A DNA stretch of 32,064 nt, from positions 1-32,064 of the forward strand of contig JADMJD010000086.1 of assembly GCA_018780805.1 (NCBI GenBank), given 5' to 3'. The DNA is from Rubrivivax sp. Lineage in GTDB: Bacteria; Pseudomonadota; Gammaproteobacteria; Burkholderiales; Burkholderiaceae_C. Position 1 is the first letter of the stretch. Every line of letters starts with the position of its first letter. Below, piece after piece: positions 23,317 through 31,411 of the stretch. The translations under genes and the position numbers were made by a program. The notes beneath the pieces were generated by a model that searched no databases, was not told where the DNA came from, and saw nothing but the letters and a program-made list of their open reading frames with translations.

Positions 23317-24186
23317 ATGGACCACGACAGCTTTTGCACCCAGGCCTGGACCGACCACGGCGAGCGGCCGGAGGCGGTCGCCGAACGCCTGCCCACAGGC
23401 GCCGCGCTGGTGCAGACACCCGGCCACGCCGCCGCCCAAGCCCGGCTGGTGGCCCATGTGCTGGGCGAACACCTGGGCCGCTGGTCCGACGCGCTGGCGC
23501 AGCTGACGCCGCTGCAGCCGCTGGCCGACGCCGACCCCGTTGCACGTGCCGCCGTGCAGCGCCAGCGCCTGGCCGTGGCCTGGTCGGCCGGCGACACCGC
23601 CGCGCTGGCCACGGCCGGCCTGAGCCCCAGCGAACACATCGGCACGCTGGCCCTCGCGGCCAGCCTGCTGGCCGGCCATGCCGACCCCGACCGGGGCCTG
23701 GCCGCCTACGCCGCCGCGCAGTCGGCCGAAGCCGCGCTGCCGCTGCCCGATACCGACCCCGCCGTGCGGGCGCTGGCCGCCAACGCCAACAACATCGCTG
23801 CCAGCCTGGAAGAACGGGCCGCGCGCACGCCGACGCAAACTGCCGGCATGCTGGTGATGGCTGACGCCGCACTGCGCCACTGGGCGCGCGCCGGCACCTG
23901 GCTGGAGGTGGAACGTGCACATTGGCGGCTGGCGCGTTGCCATCTGGCCGCCGGTGATGCCGTGGCGGCCACCCGGTCGGCGGCAGCAGGCCTGGCCATT
24001 TGCGACAACCACGACGCACCGGCCTTCGAACGATTTTTTCTGCACGTGGTGCAGGCCCGCGCGGCCCATGCCGTGGGCGATGCCGCTGGCGTTGCCGAAG
24101 CCCGTCAGGCCACCCTGTCCACGCTGGCGCAGGTGCCAGCCGACGACCGCACGTGGTGCCAAGCCGATCTGGAAAGCCTGCCATGA
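23317..24186 (+). CDS. Uncharacterised helical-repeat (TPR-like) protein
   Basis: Protein of 289 residues, rich in alanine and leucine and almost wholly helical, with no signal peptide or membrane segment. Repeated helix pairs such as LVAHVLGEHLGRWSDALAQL, LAANANNIAASLEERA, ERAHWRLARCHLAAGDAVAA and HVVQARAAHAVGDAAGVAEA resemble tetratricopeptide units. The start MDHDSFCTQAWTDHGERPE carries conserved-looking Cys, His and Asp residues, and I recall similar unnamed proteins in Comamonadaceae. No catalytic motif is visible; a scaffold or binding role is possible. Its stop overlaps the start of the next small gene (ATGA). Confidence 0.72.
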   Translation: MDHDSFCTQAWTDHGERPEAVAERLPTGAALVQTPGHAAAQARLVAHVLGEHLGRWSDALAQLTPLQPLADADPVARAAVQRQRLAVAWSAGDTAALATAGLSPSEHIGTLALAASLLAGHADPDRGLAAYAAAQSAEAALPLPDTDPAVRALAANANNIAASLEERAARTPTQTAGMLVMADAALRHWARAGTWLEVERAHWRLARCHLAAGDAVAATRSAAAGLAICDNHDAPAFERFFLHVVQARAAHAVGDAAGVAEARQATLSTLAQVPADDRTWCQADLESLP

Positions 24187-24563
24187 CCGAACCCAAAACA
24201 CCGCACCGCCTCACGTTGGCCCTGGCCTGCAGCATGGCCCTGGGCAGCGCCTGCGCCACCACGCCTGCAACGCCCGCAAAACCCGCAACGCCGGTGGCTG
24301 TGGTCAAGACCCTGGGCCAGCGGCAGTGTGAAGGCGGTGGCACCACGGCCGCGGCATTGGCGCAGGCCCTGCGGGAGGCCGGTGTCCAGGTCCTGGCCCA
24401 GGCCTGCGCACACGACGGGCGCATGCGGCCCGCGGTCTGCGGCGCCCCCGACGGCGTGATGGCCTGGTTCGAGATCCCCGGGGATCAGCTCGCCAAGGCG
24501 CAGGCCCTGGGCTATGTCGCGATGGCCAGCCTGCCCGACGCCCGGCGGCAGGACTGCCGCTGA
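24183..24563 (+). CDS. Small exported protein of unknown function
   Basis: Protein of 126 residues with an N-terminal hydrophobic signal (HRLTLALACSMALGSACA) that could be cut by signal peptidase I or, less likely, II; neither LALAC nor LGSAC is a good lipobox. A proline/threonine-rich linker (TTPATPAKPATPVAV) leads to a mature domain of about 80 residues with four cysteines (C in RQCEGGG, QACAHDG, AVCGAPDG, QDCR), enough for two disulfides. The QRQCEGGG and VCGAPDG ends suggest a small compact fold. I do not recognise the family. Translation is coupled to the helical-repeat gene (ATGA), so the two may act together. Confidence 0.68.
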   Translation: MTEPKTPHRLTLALACSMALGSACATTPATPAKPATPVAVVKTLGQRQCEGGGTTAAALAQALREAGVQVLAQACAHDGRMRPAVCGAPDGVMAWFEIPGDQLAKAQALGYVAMASLPDARRQDCR

Positions 24564-24569
24564 ACCTGC

Positions 24570-24586
24570 ACCCGGGTCGCCCGGGT
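24570..24586. terminator. Hairpin between convergent genes, no T tract
   Basis: ACCCGGG-TCG-CCCGGGT forms a perfect 7-bp stem with a 3-base loop in the 34-bp space between the stops at 24563 and 24598; a further CCCGGGG follows. It could slow polymerase from both sides, but without a T run an intrinsic terminator is not proved. Confidence 0.5.
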
Positions 24587-24597
24587 GGCCCGGGGCC

Positions 24598-25113
24598 TCA
24601 CTGCACGCGCCGCACCCTGGGTGTCGCGTTGGCGCCTTCGATGCTCATCAGGAAGTTGCCCATCGCACCACGGTTGATCGACACCTTGGGGTCCTGCAGG
24701 TTGTAAAAACCGTTGGTCGGTTCGATCACCAGCCAGACTTGGCCGTTTTCCAGTTGCAGCCGGGTACCGGCCCGGAACTCTTGCACCAGGCCGACCACGC
24801 GGCTGTCCAGCCGGTCGGGCGAGGCCTGCAGCGTTTTCTGCTCAAAGCCGAAGCCGGCGGCGGGGTCGCCTGCGGCGCGTGCCGGGGCCGCGGTGCCTGG
24901 CACCGCGGCCGGCGCCGTGGGCGCGCCCCAGCCGGCCCGCGAGCCCAGACCGGGCAGCGCAATGGCGTCGTAGCAGGCCAGCCGGGCCGGTGCCTCCGGG
25001 ACAATGCGGCAACGCTGCAGCGCGGCAGGATCTACCTGCGCCGCAGCGCCTGAAGGTGCCAGCGCGCCGAGTGCCAGCAGGCCCAGGCAGGCCAGAGAGG
25101 TGCGTGTCTTCAT
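24598..25113 (-). CDS. Exported VasI-like protein
   Basis: Exported protein of 171 residues with signal peptide MKTRTSLACLGLLALGALAP and a cut near GAAAQ. The mature start has LQRCRIVPEAPARLACYDAI, the pair of cysteines with RLxCYD typical of VasI-like proteins, some of which belong to type VI secretion loci. An alanine/proline-rich linker is followed by a beta-rich end (RLDSRVVGLVQEFRAGTRLQ, LENGQVWLVIEP). No type VI genes are present here, so a secretion role is not supported. It is divergent from the lipoprotein hydrolase (about 56 bp) and convergent with the small exported gene. Confidence 0.7.
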   Translation of the reverse strand: MKTRTSLACLGLLALGALAPSGAAAQVDPAALQRCRIVPEAPARLACYDAIALPGLGSRAGWGAPTAPAAVPGTAAPARAAGDPAAGFGFEQKTLQASPDRLDSRVVGLVQEFRAGTRLQLENGQVWLVIEPTNGFYNLQDPKVSINRGAMGNFLMSIEGANATPRVRRVQ

Positions 25114-25169
25114 GGGCTTCACTGTACCCGCTCGGCAGGCCGGGCCCAGCCATGCCAAGATTCCGACCC

Positions 25170-26033
25170 ATGTTGAGCAGTCGATGGCGCCATGGGGCGC
25201 GGTGGTTGATCGGGGTGGGGCTGGTGTGGGCCTTGCTGGCCGGCTGTGCGACGCTGGACGAACGCCAGCGCGAATGGATCTTCCAGCCCAGCGACCGCAC
25301 CTGGTGGGGCGGCCTGGCCGCGGCCGAAGGCATGCAGGACATGTGGATCGATTTCCGCTCGCAGCAGACGGGCGAAGACGTGCGCCTGCACGGCCTGTGG
25401 GCGCCACAGGCACGCGCCGGTGCCCCGGTGCTGCTGTACCTGCACGGCGCACGTTTTGACGTGCGCGGCAGCGCACACCGCATGCGCCGGCTGCAGGAGC
25501 TGGGTTTTTCGGTGCTGGGCGTGGACTACCGCGGGTTTGGTCAGAGCAGCAAGGGCCTGCCGTCGGAAACCCTGGCCTACGAAGACGCGCAGGCCGCCTG
25601 GGATTGGCTGGGCCGGCAATACCCCGGCGCGCCGCGTTACGTCTTCGGCCATTCGCTGGGCGGCGCCATCGCCGTGCACCTGGCCAGCACCCGAAGCGAC
25701 CTGCGCGGGCTCATCGTCGAAGGCAGCTTCACCTCCATCCCCGAGCTGGTGAAGTCCTTCAAATGGGGCTGGCTGCCGGTCGGGCCGCTGATCACTCAGC
25801 GCTTCGAGGCCGCCGAACACATGCGCCGCGTGCGGGCACCGGTGCTGGTGGTGCATGGCAGTGCCGACAGCCTGATCCCGCCGCTGCTGGGCCGGGCGCT
25901 GTTCGATGCGGCACCCGGCCCGAAGCGCTTTGTGCTGGTCGACGGCGGCACCCACCACAACACCAACGCCGTGGGCCAGCCGCAGTACCGGCAGGCGCTG
26001 GCGGAGTTGTTCGGGCTGGGCCAGGCAGAGTGA
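25170..26033 (+). CDS. Alpha/beta hydrolase lipoprotein
   Basis: Membrane-anchored serine hydrolase of 287 residues. The signal peptide ends in the lipobox LLAGC with C26. The nucleophile S162 is in VFGHSLGGAIAVH, the oxyanion region in LLYLHGARFDVRG, LGVDYRGFGQSSKG is the strand-4 region, the Asp candidate is in HGSADSLIP and the His in GGTHHN. It resembles Abhd13/BEM46-like hydrolases; the substrate is unknown. The ATG at 25170 is used; ATG 25152 in frame would add six residues before the signal peptide. The phoD gene follows 55 bp downstream and has its own strong ribosome-binding site. Confidence 0.87.
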   Translation: MLSSRWRHGARWLIGVGLVWALLAGCATLDERQREWIFQPSDRTWWGGLAAAEGMQDMWIDFRSQQTGEDVRLHGLWAPQARAGAPVLLYLHGARFDVRGSAHRMRRLQELGFSVLGVDYRGFGQSSKGLPSETLAYEDAQAAWDWLGRQYPGAPRYVFGHSLGGAIAVHLASTRSDLRGLIVEGSFTSIPELVKSFKWGWLPVGPLITQRFEAAEHMRRVRAPVLVVHGSADSLIPPLLGRALFDAAPGPKRFVLVDGGTHHNTNAVGQPQYRQALAELFGLGQAE

Positions 26034-26088
26034 CTTGAGGTTGTCAAACAGGCCCACCACACTGAGCGCCCCATCCCGAGGAGCCAAC

Positions 26089-27729
26089 ATGGGCCATCCC
26101 GTCGACCAGACCCCGCGCGCACCGAACCGCCGCGATTTTTTCCGCAGCAGCGGCGGTGCCGCCCTGCTGGTGGCCGCGCCGCTGCTGCCGGCGCAGGCGG
26201 CCGGCGCCGTGTTTCAACATGGCGTGGCCAGTGGCGACCCGCTGGCCGACAGCGTCATCCTCTGGACCCGGGTGAGCCCCCCTGCTGGCACCACGGCCGC
26301 CAACGTGGAATGGCTGGTGGCCACCGACCCCGGCCTGACCCAGGTGGTCGCCCGTGGCCGCGTGCGCACCAGCGCGGCGCGCGATTTCACCGCCAAGGTG
26401 AATGCCAGCGGCCTGGCCGCGGGCCGCACGCACTACTACCGCTTCAGCGCGCTGGGCGAGACCTCGCCCGTGGGCCGCACACGCACGCTGCCCAGCGGCC
26501 GCACCGAGCACCTGCGCATCGCGGTGGCCAGCTGTTCCAACCATGCCTACGGCCTGTTCAACGCCTACCGCCGCATCGCCGAGCGGGCCGACCTGGACCT
26601 GGTGCTGCACCTGGGCGACTACCTGTACGAATACGGCGATGGCCAGTACGGCAACCTGCGCCCCACGCAGCCGGCCAACGAGATCATCACGCTCACCGAC
26701 TACCGCAGCCGCCACGCCCAGTACAAAACCGATGCCGACCTGCAGGCGCTGCACCGCCAGCACGCCATGGTGCCCATCTGGGACGACCACGAAAGCGCCA
26801 ACGACGCCTGGCGCCGCGGCGCGCAGAACCACGACGCTGCCACCGAAGGCCTGTGGGCCGCACGCCGCCGCGCCGCGCTGCAGGCGTACTACGAATGGAT
26901 GCCGGTGCGCGAGCCCGCAGACCTGAAGCAGGCGCAGCGCAGCTTCCGCCTGGGCGACCTGGCACAGATCACGATGCTGGAGACGCGGCTGTCGGGCCGA
27001 TCTGAACAACTGCCCGCCACCATCCCGGTGCCGGGGCTGGGCGCGGGGTTCAAGGCGACCGGCGCCTTCCTGGACCCGGCGCGCACCTTGCTGGGCACCA
27101 CGCAGGAGGCCTGGCTGTCCAACACGCTGCAGGCCAGCCCCGCGACCTGGCAGCTGCTGGGCCAGGGCGTGATGTTTGCGCAGCTGAAGGCCCTGGGCCG
27201 GCCCAACGCCGACGGTGGCGGTCTCTTCGTCAACCCCGACCAATGGGACGGTTACCCGCCCTGCCGCGACCGTGTGTTCGACATGATCGACGCCGCAGGC
27301 GGCAACGTCATCGTGCTCACCGGTGACATCCACAGCGCCTGGGCCAACGACCTGGCGCGCGACCCGAACAACCCCGACGTGGCCACCGGGGGTTACGACA
27401 AAACCAGCGGCGCCGGTTCGCGGGCGGTGGAGTTCGTCACCACGTCGATCACCAGCCCCGGCCTGCCCGACCCGGACGGCACCTTCGCCGGCATCATCTT
27501 CAGCCAGAACCCGCACATCAAACACGCCGACCTGGACCGCCGGGGTTACCTGCTGCTGGACATCCAGCCGGCGCGTGTGGTGGGCGAGTTCTACGTCGTC
27601 GACACCGTGGCGACGCCCAGCGCGGTGGAGAGTTTTGTCACCGCCTTCGAGGTGCAGGCCGGCAGCAACCACCTGGTGCCCTCGGCGCAGACCCCGGCCA
27701 AGGCCCACCCGCCGGCACCGGCGCCCTGA
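26089..27729 (+). CDS. phoD: Alkaline phosphatase D (PhoD), Tat-exported
   Basis: Exported phosphodiesterase/phosphomonoesterase of 546 residues. A Tat signal (PNRRDFFRSSGGAALLVAA, twin arginines at 14-15) is followed by an N-terminal Ig-like PhoD_N domain (FQHGVASGDPLADSVILWTR). The catalytic domain shows VASCSNHAYGLFNAYR, LHLGDYLYEYGDG, IWDDHESANDAW and LTGDIHSAWANDL, which carry the Fe/Ca site ligands. The ATG has GAGGAG five bases upstream. The C-terminus is a proline/alanine tail. It supplies phosphate from organic sources; I see no PHO box upstream. About 34 bp separate its stop from rluF, and most of that space is a hairpin. Confidence 0.95.
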   Translation: MGHPVDQTPRAPNRRDFFRSSGGAALLVAAPLLPAQAAGAVFQHGVASGDPLADSVILWTRVSPPAGTTAANVEWLVATDPGLTQVVARGRVRTSAARDFTAKVNASGLAAGRTHYYRFSALGETSPVGRTRTLPSGRTEHLRIAVASCSNHAYGLFNAYRRIAERADLDLVLHLGDYLYEYGDGQYGNLRPTQPANEIITLTDYRSRHAQYKTDADLQALHRQHAMVPIWDDHESANDAWRRGAQNHDAATEGLWAARRRAALQAYYEWMPVREPADLKQAQRSFRLGDLAQITMLETRLSGRSEQLPATIPVPGLGAGFKATGAFLDPARTLLGTTQEAWLSNTLQASPATWQLLGQGVMFAQLKALGRPNADGGGLFVNPDQWDGYPPCRDRVFDMIDAAGGNVIVLTGDIHSAWANDLARDPNNPDVATGGYDKTSGAGSRAVEFVTTSITSPGLPDPDGTFAGIIFSQNPHIKHADLDRRGYLLLDIQPARVVGEFYVVDTVATPSAVESFVTAFEVQAGSNHLVPSAQTPAKAHPPAPAP

Positions 27730-27736
27730 GATCACG

Positions 27737-27763
27737 GGTCGTGGTCCAATCCGGGCCACGACC
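27737..27763 (+). other. Strong hairpin touching the rluF start codon
   Basis: GGTCGTGGTCC and GGGCCACGACC pair over 11 bp with one G-U, loop AATCC. The 3' arm ends on the base before the rluF ATG, leaving no room for a free ribosome-binding site. It could end the phoD transcript or control rluF translation; no T tract follows. Confidence 0.8.
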
Positions 27764-28534
27764 ATGAACGATCCCCGCCCCGCCGACCCGGCGAACGCCG
27801 TGCGCGTCGCCAAGCTGATGACCGAACGCGGCCTGGCCTCGCGCCGCGAATCCGACGCCTGGATCGAAGCCGGCTGGGTGAAGGTGAACGGCCAGCCTGC
27901 CGTGCTGGGCCAGCGCGCCACGCCCGACGCCGTGATCGACATCGACCCCCGCGCCCGCACCGAGCAGGCCGAACGGGTGACGGTGCTGATCCACAAACCC
28001 GTGGGCCTGGTCAGCGGCCAGGCCGAAGACGGCTACGCGCCGGCGGCCAGCCTGTTCACCGCCACCAACCGCTGGAACGCCGACAAGCTGGCGCGCAAGT
28101 TCCACAGCGGCCAGCTGCGTGGCCTGGCGCCGGCCGGCCGGCTGGACATCGATTCCACCGGCCTGCTGGTGCTGACGCAGGACGGCCGCATCGCCAAGCT
28201 GCTGATCGGCGACGAGAGCCAGGTCGAGAAGGAGTACCTGGTGCGCGTGGCCTACGGCCGTGGCCCCAAGCTGCCCGATGAGGACCTGCAGCGCCTGCGT
28301 CGCGGCCTGGAGCTCGATGGCGTCAGGCTGCGCCCGGCCCGCGTGAGCTGGGCCAACGAAGACCAGCTGCGATTTGTGCTGCGCGAGGGCCGCAAACGCC
28401 AGATCCGCCGCATGTGCGAGCTGGTCGGCCTGCAGGTGCTGGGCCTCAAGCGGGTGCGCATCGGCAGCGTGGTGCTGGGCCAGCTGCCGGTGGGGCAGTG
28501 GCGCTACCTCGGGCCGCACGAGCGTTTCATCTGA
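27764..28534 (+). CDS. rluF: Pseudouridine synthase RluF-type
   Basis: Enzyme of the RsuA/RluB/E/F family that isomerises uridine in 23S rRNA; the E. coli RluF also modifies tRNA-Tyr. The 256-residue protein has an S4 RNA-binding domain at about 13-60 (RVAKLMTERGLASRRESDAW), the catalytic domain with D128 in AGRLDIDSTGLLVLTQDG, KEYLVRVAYG and the C-terminal LREGRKRQIRRMCELVGLQV. Assignment to RluF over RluB is by the short S4 leader and the KEYLVRV segment and is moderately sure. A stem-loop ends directly before the ATG. The stop overlaps the MFS start (TGATG), coupling the two. Confidence 0.87.
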   Translation: MNDPRPADPANAVRVAKLMTERGLASRRESDAWIEAGWVKVNGQPAVLGQRATPDAVIDIDPRARTEQAERVTVLIHKPVGLVSGQAEDGYAPAASLFTATNRWNADKLARKFHSGQLRGLAPAGRLDIDSTGLLVLTQDGRIAKLLIGDESQVEKEYLVRVAYGRGPKLPDEDLQRLRRGLELDGVRLRPARVSWANEDQLRFVLREGRKRQIRRMCELVGLQVLGLKRVRIGSVVLGQLPVGQWRYLGPHERFI

Positions 28535-29754
28535 TGACGGCTGCGGTACGGACCAGCCGCCGGCCGGCGCTGGGCCACGGCGGTGCGGCCCTGGTGCTGG
28601 CGCTGCTGATGGGCCTGCAGCCGGCCACCACCGACATCTACCTGCCCGCGCTGCCGCTTCTCACCGCCGAACTGGCCGCGCCCATGGGGTTGGCGCAGAT
28701 GACGATGTCGGCGCTGATCCTGGCCTTCGGCTGCGGGCAATTGTTGTGGGGCCCGGTGGCCGACCGGGTGGGCCGCCGGCCGGTGCTGGTGGGCACGCTG
28801 CTGGCCTACGCGCTGGCCAGCATCGGCGGTGCACTCGCCGGCAGCATCGAACAGCTGGTGCTCTGGCGCACGCTGCAGGGCTTTGTGATGGCCGGCTCGG
28901 TGGTGTGTTCCCGCGCCATGGTGCGTGACCTCTACGAGCCCACCGAAGGTGCGCAGGTGATGGCGCTGGCCCTCACCGGCCTGGGCGTGGTGGCCATCTC
29001 CGGCCCGGCGCTGGGCGGCCTGGTCACCGGCTGGGCCGGCTGGCGCATGGCCCTGGTGGTGGTGGCGGTGTACGGCGCCGTGGCGTTGGCCATCGTGGCC
29101 TGGCGTGTGCCCGAGACCCTGGTGCACAAAAACCCGCGCGCCACGGCGCTGGGGCCGATGCTGGCCAACTGGTGGCAGGTGCTGTGCCACCCGGGCTTTC
29201 GTGCCTGGATGTTGCTGGTCACCTGCACGTATGGTGGCATCTTCACCTACCTGGCGGGATCGTCCTTCGTCTACATGGACGTGCTGGGGCTGAGCGCCGG
29301 CGAGTACGGCCTGGCGCTGGCATCGGTGTCTTGTTTTTACATGGCCGCGACGGTGCTGTGCCGCAGCTGGATACGCCGCTTCGGCATGGCCGGCACGGTG
29401 GCACGCGGCGCCTTCTTCACCGCGGTAGCCTGCATGTCCATGGTCGCGCTGGCACTGGCCGACGTGCGCTCGATCTGGGCGGTGCTGGTGCCGCAGTGGA
29501 TCTACGGCTTCGGCCACGGCTTTCACATGCCCTGCGGCCAGGCCGGCACCGTGGGCCCCTTCCCGCAGAAGGCGGGCGCGGCCTCGGCACTGGCCGGATT
29601 CATCATGGCCGGGGTGGCGTTCGGCATCGGCCAATGGCTGGGCGTGGCGCTGGACGGCACGGTGCAGCCCTTTGCCTACGGTCTGGGCTTCTGGGCGGCC
29701 ATGACCTGCCTGGTGGCCTGGACCCTGGTGCGCCGCCACGGCACGCTGCGGTGA
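28534..29754 (+). CDS. MFS transporter, Bcr/CflA drug-resistance type
   Basis: Inner-membrane major facilitator protein of 406 residues with twelve hydrophobic segments. The N-terminal [15 protein letters not shown] is the Bcr/CflA signature, motif A reads [15 protein letters not shown] between segments 2 and 3, and the R-x-x-Q segment [20 protein letters not shown] resembles motif B. Members export drugs such as bicyclomycin or chloramphenicol or sulfur metabolites. The ATG overlaps the rluF TGA by one base. The miaA gene follows eight bases after the stop, so rluF, the exporter and miaA probably share a transcript. The substrate is unknown. Confidence 0.9.
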   Translation: MTAAVRTSRRPALGHGGAALVLALLMGLQPATTDIYLPALPLLTAELAAPMGLAQMTMSALILAFGCGQLLWGPVADRVGRRPVLVGTLLAYALASIGGALAGSIEQLVLWRTLQGFVMAGSVVCSRAMVRDLYEPTEGAQVMALALTGLGVVAISGPALGGLVTGWAGWRMALVVVAVYGAVALAIVAWRVPETLVHKNPRATALGPMLANWWQVLCHPGFRAWMLLVTCTYGGIFTYLAGSSFVYMDVLGLSAGEYGLALASVSCFYMAATVLCRSWIRRFGMAGTVARGAFFTAVACMSMVALALADVRSIWAVLVPQWIYGFGHGFHMPCGQAGTVGPFPQKAGAASALAGFIMAGVAFGIGQWLGVALDGTVQPFAYGLGFWAAMTCLVAWTLVRRHGTLR

Positions 29755-29761
29755 ACAAACC

Positions 29762-30709
29762 ATGAGTGCGCTGGGCCTGTGCCTGGCCGGGCCGACCGCG
29801 AGCGGCAAGACGGCCATCGCGCTGGCGCTGGCCGAACGGCTGCCGCTGGAGGTGATCAGCGTCGATTCGGCCCTGGTCTACCGCGGCATGGACATCGGCA
29901 CCGCCAAACCCAGCGCCGCCGAACGGGCCGCCGTGCCGCACCACCTGATCGACATCCGCGACCCGCTGGAGGCCTATTCCGCCGCACAGTTCGTGGCCGA
30001 TGCCACGCGCCTGGCCGAGCAGATCCGCGCGCGCGGCCGGCTGCCGCTGCTGGTGGGCGGCACGATGCTGTACTTCAAGGCCTTGCGCGACGGCCTGGAT
30101 GCCATGCCCGCGGCCGACCCCGCTGTGCGTGCCACGCTGGACCAGCGCGCCGCCGCCGAGGGCTGGCCTGCACTGCACGCCGAGCTGGCCCGTGTGGACC
30201 CGGCCACCGCGGCCCGCCTGGCGCCGGCCGACAGCCAGCGCATCCAGCGCGCGCTGGAGGTGTTTCTGGTCTCGGGCCGGCCACTGTCAGCCTGGCACCG
30301 CGACAAGTCCCACACGGCAGAGAACCAGCGCGCCCACTGGCCTCTGGTCTCGCTGGAGCCGCAGGACCGAGCCTGGCTGCACCGGCGCATCGCACAACGT
30401 TTTGACGCCATGCTGGCCGCCGGTTTTGTGCAAGAGGTGCAAACGCTGCGCAAACGCGGTGACCTGCACGCCGACCTGCCATCCATGCGCTGCGTGGGTT
30501 ACCGCCAGGCCTGGCAGGCCTTGGAAGCCGGGCTGGACACCGGTGGCCTGGCCGCGCTGCGCGACACCGGCATCGCCGCCACGCGCCAGTTGGCCAAGCG
30601 CCAGCTGACCTGGCTGCGCAGCAGCCCGGACCGGGTGGTGGTGGCCTGCGACACCCCTGAAACACGGGGCCAGGCCCTGCAGACCCTGCAGCGCCTGGCT
30701 GGCGCGTGA
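29762..30709 (+). CDS. miaA: tRNA dimethylallyltransferase MiaA
   Basis: Enzyme adding a dimethylallyl group to A37 of tRNAs reading UNN codons. The 315-residue protein has the P-loop [18 protein letters not shown], the catalytic/substrate [20 protein letters not shown] segment, [28 protein letters not shown] and the tRNA-binding [13 protein letters not shown] with [14 protein letters not shown] at the end. The set is complete. In many proteobacteria it follows mutL, whereas here mutL is 21.7 kb upstream on the same strand. It lies directly behind the MFS gene. Confidence 0.96.
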   Translation: MSALGLCLAGPTASGKTAIALALAERLPLEVISVDSALVYRGMDIGTAKPSAAERAAVPHHLIDIRDPLEAYSAAQFVADATRLAEQIRARGRLPLLVGGTMLYFKALRDGLDAMPAADPAVRATLDQRAAAEGWPALHAELARVDPATAARLAPADSQRIQRALEVFLVSGRPLSAWHRDKSHTAENQRAHWPLVSLEPQDRAWLHRRIAQRFDAMLAAGFVQEVQTLRKRGDLHADLPSMRCVGYRQAWQALEAGLDTGGLAALRDTGIAATRQLAKRQLTWLRSSPDRVVVACDTPETRGQALQTLQRLAGA

Positions 30710-30743
30710 CCTCTGCACACCCGCAGCCGCTGGGGTTGAAGCA

Positions 30744-30777
30744 CGGTTCGTGAACCGGGTCACGACGGGATTTCCCG
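30744..30777. promoter_or_regulatory. Two adjacent dyads before the PEP-CTERM gene
   Basis: CGGTTC-GT-GAACCG (30744-30757) and CGGGA-TT-TCCCG (30766-30777) stand eight bases apart in the 80-bp space after miaA. The tight loops favour protein-binding sites over RNA hairpins. The second ends 12 bases before the PEP-CTERM ATG. Confidence 0.5.
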
Positions 30778-30789
30778 CAGATCGGCACC

Positions 30790-31374
30790 ATGCGTGCCAT
30801 GCGATTCCTCTTCAAATCTTTGGTACTGGCCACCGGCCTTCTGGCCGCTGCGGCCCAGGCGGCACCCGTGGCCATCAGCCTCACCGGCGCCACGTCGGTG
30901 CAGGCTTACAGCGGCAGCGCCGCCGTCAACGCGGGCAACCTGGACATCTCCGACAACCTGTTCTACATCCGCGAACAGCAGGTGGGCGGCGTGCAGTCCT
31001 GGTACCTCTTCTACGACCCGCAGGGCCGGCACAGTGTGCAGGCCACGCTGGACTTCAGCGCACCGATCCTGGACGTCATCACCACCAGCCGGGGCCTGGC
31101 CGACAGCGTGGGCACCTACGGCGTGGACGTGGACGGCGATGGTGTCTTCGACGACTACGCCAGCCGCACGCTGATGGGCCTGGAGAACACCGACAGCGTG
31201 AACTGGACGCTGGGCGGCAGCACGCTGACGATCAACTGGAGCGCCATCGACCCGGGCGACCATGTGCGCGTGCTGGTGCAGGCCGTGCCCGAGCCGGGCA
31301 GCCTGGCGTTGGCCGGCCTGGCCCTGGGTGGCCTGTTGCTCACGGGCCGCCGCGCCCGCGCCAAGGCCCGCTGA
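30790..31374 (+). CDS. PEP-CTERM sorting-domain protein
   Basis: Exported protein of 194 residues. A signal peptide (MRFLFKSLVLATGLLAAAAQ) cuts near AQA-A; the mature part is a beta-rich domain without recognisable motif (SGSAAVNAGNLDISDNLFYI, VDVDGDGVFDDYAS, the latter like a calcium-binding loop). The C-terminus has VPEPGSLALAGLALGGLLLT then GRRARAKAR: the PEP motif, a hydrophobic helix and a basic tail recognised by exosortase. The protein is thus sent to the envelope or exopolysaccharide. This implies an exosortase elsewhere in the genome. The ATG at 30790 or 30799 may be used. It stands alone between miaA and the ABC gene. Confidence 0.9.
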   Translation: MRAMRFLFKSLVLATGLLAAAAQAAPVAISLTGATSVQAYSGSAAVNAGNLDISDNLFYIREQQVGGVQSWYLFYDPQGRHSVQATLDFSAPILDVITTSRGLADSVGTYGVDVDGDGVFDDYASRTLMGLENTDSVNWTLGGSTLTINWSAIDPGDHVRVLVQAVPEPGSLALAGLALGGLLLTGRRARAKAR

Positions 31375-31411
31375 ACGATCGGCCAGGCCCGCTGGGGCAT
31401 GATCCGCGGCG

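Noticed and set aside
22321..24201. Long open frame antisense to the epimerase and the helical-repeat gene
   Set aside because: The epimerase has catalytic motifs; the antisense frame has none.
24598..25113. Type VI secretion locus suggested by the VasI-like protein
   Set aside because: No other type VI gene is in the window, and VasI-like domains occur outside such loci.
26034..26088. PHO box before phoD
   Set aside because: Only a partial TTGTCA-like match is present, without the second repeat.
26044..27996. Long open frame antisense to phoD
   Set aside because: PhoD motifs and a strong ribosome-binding site settle the strand.
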